Shown piece by piece: positions 1 through 6,669 of a DNA stretch of 19,024 nt. This stretch comes from Megamonas sp. UBA1799 (lineage in GTDB: Bacteria > Bacillota > Negativicutes > Selenomonadales > Selenomonadaceae): positions 1 to 19,024 of the forward strand of contig DCFR01000060.1 of assembly GCA_002319815.1 (NCBI GenBank), read 5' to 3'. The stretch's first letter is position 1. Each line of letters opens with the position of its first letter. A program made the position numbers and the translations under genes. Below the pieces are notes generated by a model that saw nothing but the letters and a program-made list of their open reading frames with translations, was not told the origin of the DNA and did not search any database.

Positions 1-9
1 CCTCATCCA

Positions 10-134
10 CCGCCTGCGGCGGTCCTCCCTTCTCCAACGGGAGAAGGCTAAGGACCGGGGGCCTTGCGCGGCTAGGGACGATGGTTTTCGAGGCCGCCAG
101 CGACGGCTGAGCAGCTGCGCGCCGCCTGCGGCGG
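10..134. repeat. GC-rich intergenic repeat patch with short palindromes
   Basis: The 13-base palindromic word ccgcctgcggcgg occurs twice, at 10-22 and 122-134. Between them, 28-47 forms an 8-bp perfect stem (ccttctcc / ggagaagg, loop aacg). The patch is much richer in GC than the promoter that follows and no gene with a ribosome site fits it. It resembles REP-type or small non-autonomous repeats scattered between genes in many bacteria; that class is inference. No T-run follows the hairpin, so it does not look like a terminator. Confidence 0.5.
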
Positions 135-149
135 CCAGGTTCGGCAGGG

Positions 150-178
150 TTGTATTCTTCTTTCTTATCTGGTATATT
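150..178 (+). promoter_or_regulatory. Sigma-A type promoter for the ComK-like gene
   Basis: TTGTAT at 150-155 and TATATT at 173-178 are separated by exactly 17 bases, a good match to the housekeeping consensus. It lies about 50 bases before the start codon of the gene at 228, right after the repeat patch. Confidence 0.6.
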
Positions 179-227
179 AATAGGTATGGATAGATCATAA
201 GTCCTTAAAAAGAATGGAGGATGAAGA

Positions 228-776
228 ATGGAACAGTTGCCGAAAGACCGGGATATCGTTGCGATTGTGCCGGAGTACAGCAATCAGGGAGCCAGCACGC
301 GCTTATATCTGCGCGATGGGACAGAACGCCTGCTGTCGGTTACCATGCGGACGACACTGCGGGCGCTGGCCCGACGCCGCTGCAAGGATCTCGGTCTTAT
401 GCGCCGGTGGGCGCAGCAGTATACACACCATGTCCTCAATAATCCACTTTCTGTGGGCGTCGAAATGGTATTGGCGCCCGTCAAGGTCCGCGAACCGCGC
501 GTGGAAGGGGATGAGGCGATGGGCTGCGTCAATGTGGCCGCCGGCGTGGCGGCCACCCGATTGGCGGGGCCTTATCCCCTGCACCGCATGACGGAGCTGC
601 ATCTGGCGGGCGGCCGCCGACTGCCGGTTCGCTGGAGCCTGGCGACCACGCAGCGCCATTTGAAAGACGCCGAGCTGGTACATACGCGGCTGGTAGCAGA
701 ATCGGCAGCGGCTATGCTCTATCAGCTGCAGCTGAAGGACAAGGAAGAAACTTCAGCGGGTCAAAAGCTCTTTTAG
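228..776 (+). CDS. Hypothetical protein with a ComK-like pattern
   Basis: A 182-residue basic protein without signal peptide or membrane segment. The ATG at 228 follows GGAGG (216-220) by 7 bases and has a good promoter upstream, so the start is firm. Residues about 9-35 (IVAIVPEYSNQG...LYLRDGT), a middle stretch ending in MVLAPVKVREP, a G-x-V-N segment near residue 105 and a late L-x-x-G-x-x-LPVRWS segment follow the order of elements in the Bacillus competence regulator ComK (I/V-I-P-E near the N-terminus, ...PT-S..., G/C-W-I-S..., NGK...LPIS). The resemblance is by eye and weak; similar short proteins are usually annotated as hypothetical. The gene is convergent with a sigma factor gene and overlaps its 3' end by 24 bp. 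If ComK-like, it would be a cytoplasmic DNA-binding activator; otherwise the function is unknown. Confidence 0.75.
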   Translation: MEQLPKDRDIVAIVPEYSNQGASTRLYLRDGTERLLSVTMRTTLRALARRRCKDLGLMRRWAQQYTHHVLNNPLSVGVEMVLAPVKVREPRVEGDEAMGCVNVAAGVAATRLAGPYPLHRMTELHLAGGRRLPVRWSLATTQRHLKDAELVHTRLVAESAAAMLYQLQLKDKEETSAGQKLF

Positions 777-1304
777 TTTTTTTATCGCTCTGTTTTTCAT
801 GGCGGCGGCTGCCTGCTGGGTGATGCCCAGTTCGGCGGCCGCCGCTTTTTGCGTGTATTCTTTTTCGTACAATAAATGCAGCAGCTGTTGCTGACGGTCG
901 GGCAGGGACAGAATCGCGTCGGCGACGGCATAAATATCATCCAGCGACGCCGATGGGGACGGAGCGGCCAGCGTGTCCCAGAAAGAAACTCCATTCGTAT
1001 CGCCGGCGGCCGTGGGGAAAACTTCCCGCTGCCATTGCCGGCGCGAACGCTTGAAAAATGTGCGCAGATCGCCGTAGACTTTCGCTTTGGCATAGCCGGC
1101 AAACGGCACGCCGCGCGCTGCGTCGTAGCTGTGCACGGCGGCGAGGAAAGACAGCCGCGCCTCGGCGAGCGCGTCCTCCTGAACGGGCAGCAGATGCCTT
1201 TGCCGGGCGGCTTTTTGCAGCAGCCCTTCATAGCTGGCAAACAAAGAACTCATGGCGGCGGCATCACCCTGTGCGGCCGCCTCAATGCGTGGATCGGTTA
1301 TCAT
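753..1304 (-). CDS. Sigma-70 family RNA polymerase sigma factor (small, alternative)
   Basis: A 183-residue protein with the two-domain layout of small alternative sigma factors. Region 2 runs roughly over residues 18-95, with the YDAARGVPFAGYAKAKVYGDL core (about 60-80) followed by a basic patch. A variable linker (about 96-133) leads to region 4 with a helix-turn-helix (LPDRQQQLL...AAAELGITQQAAA...KNRAIKKLKELL, 134-183). It would direct RNA polymerase to a small regulon. An upstream in-frame ATG at 1358 exists, but the ATG at 1304 has AAAGGTGAG about 6 bases before it and gives the right domain start. No anti-sigma gene is adjacent. The 3' end overlaps the convergent gene by 24 bp and contains a terminator hairpin for the other strand. 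Size and layout recall SigH/ComX-type factors rather than a typical ECF factor, but the subgroup cannot be fixed by eye. Confidence 0.85.
   Translation of the reverse strand: MITDPRIEAAAQGDAAAMSSLFASYEGLLQKAARQRHLLPVQEDALAEARLSFLAAVHSYDAARGVPFAGYAKAKVYGDLRTFFKRSRRQWQREVFPTAAGDTNGVSFWDTLAAPSPSASLDDIYAVADAILSLPDRQQQLLHLLYEKEYTQKAAAAELGITQQAAAAMKNRAIKKLKELLTR
802..850 (+). terminator. Strong rho-independent terminator inside the opposite-strand sigma gene
   Basis: Positions 802-813 pair with 834-845 over 12 bp (eleven Watson-Crick pairs and one G-U). A second stem, 816-820 with 826-830, sits inside, and TTTTT follows at 846-850. Read on the + strand it ends the transcript of the gene at 228-776, 26 bases past its stop. 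On the minus strand no T-run follows, so it should not stop the sigma mRNA. The DNA also codes for the alanine-rich helix-turn-helix of the sigma factor, so part of the GC-rich pairing could come from alanine codons. Confidence 0.65.
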
Positions 1305-1321
1305 ATTTCTCACCTTTGCGT

Positions 1322-1337
1322 GAGAAACCGGTTTCTC
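1322..1337. promoter_or_regulatory. Perfect 16-bp palindrome upstream of the sigma gene (candidate operator)
   Basis: GAGAAACCGGTTTCTC reads identically on both strands. It lies 18 bases upstream of the sigma factor start, just before its ribosome binding site, a usual place for a repressor site. No clear promoter could be assigned on the minus strand; a weak TAATTT -10 may sit directly upstream of it. The binding protein is unknown. Confidence 0.4.
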
Positions 1338-1383
1338 GAAATTAGCGCTTGCTCTCACTTTAAAGGAAAAAGTTAGTTACCGC

Positions 1384-1413
1384 AAAAGCCGGGTTGCCGA
1401 TAACCCGGCTTTT
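1384..1413. terminator. Terminator-like hairpin between divergent genes
   Basis: A 12-bp perfect stem (AAAAGCCGGGTT / AACCCGGCTTTT) with loop GCCGAT. The A- and T-flanked arms make it potentially bidirectional; on the + strand a run of eight T appears about 15 bases later. It lies between divergently transcribed genes, where no normal gene end needs a terminator. It could stop antisense or read-through transcription before the LPS operon, or act as an attenuator if a promoter lies upstream on either strand. Confidence 0.65.
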
Positions 1414-1445
1414 GTGTTTGGGCGGTTCTTTTTTTTGCTTGTGCA

Positions 1446-1454
1446 TGTTATAAT
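1446..1454 (+). promoter_or_regulatory. Extended -10 promoter of the LPS operon
   Basis: TG-T-TATAAT (1446-1454) is a full extended -10 element with a perfect TATAAT. The -35 region 17 bases upstream is poor (TTCTTT), as is common with extended -10 promoters. It sits after the hairpin at 1384-1413 and about 30 bases before the first LPS gene, so it most likely drives the operon from 1484 onward. Confidence 0.6.
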
Positions 1455-1483
1455 GATAGGCAGCAAATAAATATGGTGATGAA

Positions 1484-2506
1484 ATGGTAAAAGATGAGAA
1501 CATCAAGAAAATACTTGTCATTGACTTAGCTTTTATTGGTGATGTTATTTTAGCAACTCCGGTGATGCGGGCGCTGAAAACGGCGTATCCAAAGGCGCAG
1601 ATTACGATGTTGACAATTCCGTTGACGGCTTCGGCAGCGGCAATGAACCCTTTTGTGGACGAGGTGCTGGTTTATGATAAGCGCGGCCGTGACAAGGGCT
1701 TTTTTGGTATGTTTGCCGTGGCCCGGCGTCTGCGGCCGCTGACCTTTGATTTGGCGGTTTGTATGAATTTTGCGGTGCGCGGCGCGGTGGTTGCCTGGCT
1801 AGCTGGAATTCCGCACCGATTGGGGTATGATGCGCAGCATGCCGGATGGTTTCTGACGCTCAAGGCATCGCCTGTGCGTGAGGGGATCAAACATGAGTCG
1901 CTGAATCATCTTGCGGTGCTCCGACCGTTGGGAATTACAGCGTCGGATGCCTCGCTGGCGCTGACGGTTCCGGAAACGGCGCGGATGACTTTGGCTGCAA
2001 AACGGCAGCATTACAATATACCGGAGCAGGGGTATCTGGTAATTTGTCCGTTTGGCAGTTATGCTAAAAAAAATCTTTCCCTAGTTACAGCGGCGCATCT
2101 GGCACGGCATTGGAGCCAGCGCCGTTCGGTATATCTTATTGGCGGCCCGGCTGAGGCTGGGGGGCTGGAGCGAATTGCCCGACTGGCTGGCCTGCCGCTT
2201 ACGCATGTGCTGGCAGGCACTTTGACGCTGCCGGAATTGGCGGCTTTTTTGACAGATGCCGCCTGTTTGGTGACGGTGGATACAGGACCGCTGCATATTG
2301 CACAGGGAGTGGGGTGCCGTACGGTGGCGGTATTTGGTCCGACCGATCCCGCTGTTTGGGGTCCGCGTGGGGAAAACGATGCAGTGCTGTACAAAAAAAT
2401 GGAGTGCTCTCCCTGCTGGGGCAAGGGAAATTGTCGTGACAATACCTGCATTAGCAATGTAACGGCCCGGGAAATTATCCATACCGTGGATGGAGCGTCG
2501 TTTTAA
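1484..2506 (+). CDS. ADP-heptose:LPS heptosyltransferase (GT9), copy 1
   Basis: A 340-residue cytoplasmic GT-B enzyme of the GT9 (WaaC/WaaF/WaaQ) family, which transfers heptose from ADP-heptose to the LPS inner core at the inner membrane. The N-terminal nucleus ILVIDLAFIGDVILATP carries the conserved Asp (D20), equivalent to the catalytic base of WaaC. The C-terminal domain has the DTGPLH motif at D266, then VFGPTDP. The last part has the Cys cluster seen in many GT9 proteins: C308-S-P-C311, then CRDNTC. The usual K-x-W of the nucleotide-binding loop reads KKNL here, a small deviation. A modest GGTGA site precedes the ATG. It is the first gene of the operon. WaaF-like by general look; the acceptor cannot be read from sequence. 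Confidence 0.9.
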   Translation: MVKDENIKKILVIDLAFIGDVILATPVMRALKTAYPKAQITMLTIPLTASAAAMNPFVDEVLVYDKRGRDKGFFGMFAVARRLRPLTFDLAVCMNFAVRGAVVAWLAGIPHRLGYDAQHAGWFLTLKASPVREGIKHESLNHLAVLRPLGITASDASLALTVPETARMTLAAKRQHYNIPEQGYLVICPFGSYAKKNLSLVTAAHLARHWSQRRSVYLIGGPAEAGGLERIARLAGLPLTHVLAGTLTLPELAAFLTDAACLVTVDTGPLHIAQGVGCRTVAVFGPTDPAVWGPRGENDAVLYKKMECSPCWGKGNCRDNTCISNVTAREIIHTVDGASF

Positions 2507-2548
2507 TCGAAAAACGGTCTATTTACATTTAGTGAGCGAGGTTTTAGT

Positions 2549-3304
2549 TTGTCTAAGTTGTCCGTTTTGATTCTGACTTATAATGAAGAAAAAAATATTG
2601 CCGATTGTATTGAAAGCGCTTTATTTGCGGATGAGATACTTCTCATTGATTCCGGCAGCACTGATGCTACGCAGGTTATTGCGGAGGGCCTTGGCGCGCG
2701 GGTTGTGGCGCATCCTATGCAGACGGGCGGTTTTGCGGCGCAGCGGAATTTTGCTTTGGAGCAAACCGACGCTGATTGGGTATTCTATTTGGATGCCGAT
2801 GAGCGACTTACGCCACAAGCGGGCGAGGAAATACGCGCCATTGTAGAGAAGGGTGAGGCTGCTGCTTGGGAGATCAAGCGGCTGAATATTGTCTTGGGGC
2901 AGATGATGCATTATGGCGCGCATCGGCCCGACTGGTCGCTGCGTCTTTATCCGCGCAGTGCAGTGCGCTGGTCCGGCGCTGTTCATGAGGCGGCTGAAAT
3001 CTGCGTGCCCAAGCACCGCATGCAGCAGATTATGCATCATTATACGTATAAGGACTGGGATAGCTATTTTCAGAAATTTAACCGCTATACGACGATGGCG
3101 GCAGAAACACTGAATCACAACGGTAAAAAGGCAGGCATGGCAAAGGTGTTGCTGCACCCGCCTTTTGCTTTTATCAAGGCATATATTTTGCGGCAAGGCT
3201 TTCGCGATGGTTTTCTCGGATTTATTATGTCGGTTATGGCTGGCTTTGCCGTGCTGGTTAAATATCTGAAGCTGCGTTACTGGCAGCACAATGAAAAGGA
3301 ATGA
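2549..3304 (+). CDS. GT2 glycosyltransferase, WaaE/KdtX-like
   Basis: A 251-residue family 2 glycosyltransferase. The N-terminus SVLILTYNEEKNI is followed by LLIDSGSTDAT, then the metal-binding LDADE at D82-A-D84. HRPDWSLRLYPRSAVRWSGAVHE and a Y-rich helix (HHYTYKDWDSYFQKFNRY) follow, and the end is hydrophobic (about 200-240), probably amphipathic membrane contact. This layout matches WaaE/KdtX proteins, which add glucose to inner-core heptose I. The start is a TTG at 2549 after GAGCGAGG, since the conserved N-terminus begins right there. It overlaps the next gene by 14 bp. The WaaE assignment is family-level; sugar and linkage are inferred. Confidence 0.87.
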   Translation: MSKLSVLILTYNEEKNIADCIESALFADEILLIDSGSTDATQVIAEGLGARVVAHPMQTGGFAAQRNFALEQTDADWVFYLDADERLTPQAGEEIRAIVEKGEAAAWEIKRLNIVLGQMMHYGAHRPDWSLRLYPRSAVRWSGAVHEAAEICVPKHRMQQIMHHYTYKDWDSYFQKFNRYTTMAAETLNHNGKKAGMAKVLLHPPFAFIKAYILRQGFRDGFLGFIMSVMAGFAVLVKYLKLRYWQHNEKE

Positions 3305-4418
3305 ACTAACTTTGACCTATAAGAATATTCTCGTGATCAATTTGATGCATATCGGCGATCTCATGTTGGTAACGCCAGTCTTGCGGACGCTTCGGGCCAA
3401 TTACCCACAGGCGCGGATTTCTCTTTTGGCAGATAAAAAGCTGGCGGATCTCGTGCAGTACAACCATCATATTGATGAATGCCTGCTTCTTGACAAAAAG
3501 GGTAAGGACGATCATTTGCTAAGCTTTGCCAGATATATATGGAATTTACGGAAAAAACACTTTGATCTGGTGATCAATCTGCATCGTAATGAAAGGGCCT
3601 CGGCGCTGGCGGCCTTTTCCGGGGCAAAACGCATTGTTGGCTATAGTAAACCGGGGTTTTCCTGGTTTTTTGATGTCGTTTTGCCCAATAAAAAAGCTGT
3701 TATGCACCAGATTTATTCACATTTTGAGGTTCTTACTAAGGCTGCCGGGGTGACGAGAATTGATGACGGCGGGTTGGAAATGTGGCTGCCGCCGGGAGCG
3801 GAAGAAAGCGCCGCTAAAGTATGGGCAGCAAATTTTGCTCCGGATAAAAAAGTCGTTGCCTTCAACATAGGAGCCAGCTGGAAGACAAAACGCTGGTGCG
3901 ATGATTATTTTGCCGAAGCAGCCGATCGGCTGCTGGCACGCGGTTATGGCATTGCTTTTTTTGGCGGGCCAATGGATACGGAACTAGTCAGAACTTGTAT
4001 TGCCAAGATGAAGCAGTCAGATCATCCGGCTATCAAAATTTTTACGGGGAAAGTTTCATTGGGCGAATTAGCGGCTATGCTGCGCCGCTGTGTACTTTTT
4101 ATTACGACGGATTCGGGGCCTATGCACGTGGGTGTAGCAATGCATGTGCCGGTGGTGACGATGTTCGGAGCTTCGCCGGTTCCGGGGTTTTATCCCTATG
4201 ATGCCAAAGACGTTCTGATCAAAACACCGGAAAAGTGTCATCCCTGCGGCATACATGAATGCCCGAAAACCGGGGAGGATTACATGGGCTGTATGAAACA
4301 TATTCCCGTGGATGTCGTCATGAAATATGCCGATGATCTTTTGGCGCAGTATGAAGATAAGGTAGGAAAAATCCCGGCGGTTTATGGACAATATCAATGC
4401 AAGGTTGTAGAATTATAA
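3291..4418 (+). CDS. Heptosyltransferase family protein (GT9), copy 2
   Basis: A 375-residue GT9 protein. NILVINLMHIGDLMLVTP holds the conserved Asp (D23); KTKRW gives the K-x-W nucleotide-loop signature; ITTDSGPMH (D274) matches the donor-binding motif. The C-terminus has KCHPC...C...C, the GT9 Cys cluster, and a tail of about 50 residues that the other copies lack in part. It resembles the WaaQ (heptosyltransferase III) branch more than WaaC, by impression only. The ATG at 3291 lies inside the preceding gene without a good ribosome site; an in-frame TTG at 3312 follows AAAAGGA by about 11 bases and would still keep the conserved N-terminus, so the true start may be there. Confidence 0.88.
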   Translation: MKRNELTLTYKNILVINLMHIGDLMLVTPVLRTLRANYPQARISLLADKKLADLVQYNHHIDECLLLDKKGKDDHLLSFARYIWNLRKKHFDLVINLHRNERASALAAFSGAKRIVGYSKPGFSWFFDVVLPNKKAVMHQIYSHFEVLTKAAGVTRIDDGGLEMWLPPGAEESAAKVWAANFAPDKKVVAFNIGASWKTKRWCDDYFAEAADRLLARGYGIAFFGGPMDTELVRTCIAKMKQSDHPAIKIFTGKVSLGELAAMLRRCVLFITTDSGPMHVGVAMHVPVVTMFGASPVPGFYPYDAKDVLIKTPEKCHPCGIHECPKTGEDYMGCMKHIPVDVVMKYADDLLAQYEDKVGKIPAVYGQYQCKVVEL

Positions 4419-4451
4419 AAGACAGGCTGTATTTCAGAGGGAGGCCGAACA

Positions 4452-5444
4452 ATGAGCATCAATCGGGAAAAAATGACGGATTTCGTGCAAAATAGAACGG
4501 GGAAATGCCGGGTTCTGGTTGTTGGCGATGTCATGCTGGACAAATATTATTATGGAGAGGTCACACGCATTTCGCCAGAAGCTCCGGTGCCCATTACCCG
4601 GGTGCTGGAGACGGCGGAGACGCTGGGCGGCGCGGCTAATGTAGCGCATAATCTGGCGCTTTTGGGTTGCCAGACTTCGGTAGCCGGTTATGTTGGCGAT
4701 GACTATCACTGTCAGAGTCTTCTGGATAAGTTCACGGCTCGTGGCATTGACTATAGGGGCGTTGTGCATACCAATGCGCCGACAACGACCAAATTGCGGG
4801 TCATCGGCGGACATCAGCAAATGTTGCGGCTTGATTTTGAGGAAACTGCGCCGGTGGGAGAGCCTTATGCCATTCGGCTGCTTAATTATATCGATCAGCG
4901 GCTGAGCGAGGGATTGGACTGCGTGGCGCTTTCGGATTATGGCAAGGGGGCTTGTACGGAAGATGCCTGTCGGCATATCATTGACTCCTGTCATGCGCAT
5001 GGCGTGCCGGTCGTGGTGGATCCGAAGGGGAATCATTGGATCAAGTATGCGGAAGCTGACTATATTACGCCGAATCTTAAGGAACTTAATCAGGTTTTGC
5101 CTGCACCGATTAAAAATAAGGATGAAGCGGTGGCTAAGGCAGCCAATTATGTGATGCGTAAGTTTAAACTGAAAAATGTCATTGCGACTCGTTCGGAATG
5201 TGGGCTTACTTTGGTTCAGCCGGATGCGGTCGAGCATATTCCTACCAAATCACAGGAAGTGTTTGATGTTTCTGGCGCCGGCGATACCGTCATTGCGGTA
5301 TTTTCTATGGCTTTGGCAGGAGGCATTAAACCTGCGGATGGCGCTTATTTGGCCAATCTGGCGGCCAGCGTGGTCGTAGCCAAGTTAGGAACCTATGCGG
5401 TTAGCCGGGAAGAACTGCTGGCTGTATTGCAGCAGGGGGATTAA
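4452..5444 (+). CDS. rfaE1: D-glycero-beta-D-manno-heptose-7-phosphate kinase (RfaE domain I)
   Basis: A 330-residue PfkB/ribokinase-family kinase corresponding to the N-terminal half of E. coli HldE. It phosphorylates heptose 7-phosphate at C1, an early step to ADP-heptose. Visible signatures: VLVVGDVMLDKYYYGEVTRISPEAPVP near residue 20 (split here by position, typical of RfaE), LGGAANVAHNLALLG, and the ATP/catalytic DVSGAGDT loop with D278. It ends where the HldE nucleotidyltransferase domain would begin, so this is a stand-alone kinase, as in many non-enteric bacteria. GGGAGG at 4439-4444, 7 bases before the ATG, fixes the start. No nucleotidyltransferase partner lies in the window. Confidence 0.93.
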   Translation: MSINREKMTDFVQNRTGKCRVLVVGDVMLDKYYYGEVTRISPEAPVPITRVLETAETLGGAANVAHNLALLGCQTSVAGYVGDDYHCQSLLDKFTARGIDYRGVVHTNAPTTTKLRVIGGHQQMLRLDFEETAPVGEPYAIRLLNYIDQRLSEGLDCVALSDYGKGACTEDACRHIIDSCHAHGVPVVVDPKGNHWIKYAEADYITPNLKELNQVLPAPIKNKDEAVAKAANYVMRKFKLKNVIATRSECGLTLVQPDAVEHIPTKSQEVFDVSGAGDTVIAVFSMALAGGIKPADGAYLANLAASVVVAKLGTYAVSREELLAVLQQGD

Positions 5445-5445
5445 A

Positions 5446-6669
5446 GTGCTATTACAAAAAAGAGATCCAGTACAACAAGCGGAGAACTGGGTGTTTTATT
5501 TTTTAAGCGGTTTTGCTTTATTCAGCAGTCTGTCCATTGCCGTTGGAAATATATTTTTATCATTGGTGATTGCCGCCGGGGTATGGCGACTTTATTATAA
5601 ACATGATGATGGGCTGCCCGCTATATTTTTTCAGCCGATAGGGGTTTGGGCGGCTTTAGCCGGTGTTCTTGTTACGGCGGTATTGTCTTCTGTTTTATCA
5701 CCGGATCCTATTTGGGGGCTGCGATTATGCGGTGATTATTATGGGTATCGCATGCTGGGATTTTATGCTGTTTTACTAATGATACATGATAAACAAAAAC
5801 TTCTCTGGCTAGCAGGCTTGACCATGACATCATTTTTTTTGAATAATTTGCATTGTATTTGGGAAGGTATTATGCGGACCGCTTCAAACCCGTCGGGACG
5901 CGCTGGCGGTTTTATGGATGCTATTATGTCAACGGCGGGTTGCCTCTCGATGGGAACGGCGTTATGTTTGCTGTTGGCGTTAAGTGCGAAAAAGTCTTGT
6001 TGGCGTAAATTTGGCTGGAGTCTGTTTATGGTTTCTGCTGTTGCGTTGTTTTACAATGGGACTCGTGGGGCATGGATGGCTGGGGCTTTTACCGTCGTTG
6101 TTATATGGGGCACCGCCTGTGTAAGTAAACGACAGGCACTGTTGGTTGGCATCTTACTCTTTGTATCCGTAGGAGCACTTTTTGTGGGGGATGCACATTT
6201 TCAAGAGCGGGTTGAAAGTATGACTGTCACGACAAAATATCGTTCCAATACGGAGCGCATTTTATTGTGGACGAGTGCGTACCATATGTTTGAAGATGCT
6301 CCATTTTTCGGGATTGGATTCGGACAATTTGAAACTGCTTATCCAACTAAGTATATTCTTCCTGCGGCGCAGGAGCGTACCTTAGGTCATGCGCATAGTA
6401 ATGTTATGCAGATGCTTGCAGAACGCGGCGCATTAGGTTGCATAGCATTTTTATGGATGTGGTTTTATTTTATGTATTTTGGCCTTCAGGGTTGGCGGCG
6501 CTACCGACAGCCGGTCTATTTGGCTTTCTTTGCTATTGTTGCCGGTCTGATGATACAAGGTCTGACCGAATATAATATGGGAAATTCTGTGGTAACAAAA
6601 CTTTTTTGGTTTTCTCTTGGAATTTGTTTACAATGGATGCGTATTAGTTGGGAGGAAAAAATATTATGA
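5446..6669 (+). CDS. O-antigen ligase/polymerase family membrane protein (WaaL/Wzy type)
   Basis: A 407-residue polytopic inner-membrane protein with about ten or more hydrophobic segments spread over its length and a large loop before the last helices. The loop (about 275-325) carries FGIGFGQFETAYPTKY and GHAHSNVMQMLAERGALG, with H315-A-H317-S-N319, the signature of the O-antigen ligase (Wzy_C/PF04932) superfamily. TRGAW at 206-210 is another recurrent motif. WaaL proteins join undecaprenyl-linked glycans to lipid A-core in the periplasm; Wzy polymerases share the fold, and the two cannot be separated by motif alone. Position inside a core operon favours WaaL. The GTG at 5446 is chosen over an upstream in-frame ATG at 5395 because GGGGGA lies 5 bases before it and it abuts the kinase stop. 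Confidence 0.85.
   Translation: MLLQKRDPVQQAENWVFYFLSGFALFSSLSIAVGNIFLSLVIAAGVWRLYYKHDDGLPAIFFQPIGVWAALAGVLVTAVLSSVLSPDPIWGLRLCGDYYGYRMLGFYAVLLMIHDKQKLLWLAGLTMTSFFLNNLHCIWEGIMRTASNPSGRAGGFMDAIMSTAGCLSMGTALCLLLALSAKKSCWRKFGWSLFMVSAVALFYNGTRGAWMAGAFTVVVIWGTACVSKRQALLVGILLFVSVGALFVGDAHFQERVESMTVTTKYRSNTERILLWTSAYHMFEDAPFFGIGFGQFETAYPTKYILPAAQERTLGHAHSNVMQMLAERGALGCIAFLWMWFYFMYFGLQGWRRYRQPVYLAFFAIVAGLMIQGLTEYNMGNSVVTKLFWFSLGICLQWMRISWEEKIL

Noticed and set aside
876..1376. 166-codon + strand frame across the sigma gene
   Set aside because: It is antisense to a clear sigma factor, has no ribosome site and its composition mirrors the GC-rich minus-strand codons.
776..1413. Long antisense 3' UTR of the ComK-like gene covering the sigma gene up to the hairpin at 1384 (excludon)
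   Set aside because: A strong + strand terminator at 802-850 should end the transcript early; only leaky read-through could reach 1384.
4434..5237. 267-codon minus-strand frame opposite the heptose kinase
   Set aside because: The kinase on the other strand is unmistakable; this frame is a basic, low-complexity shadow without a start signal.
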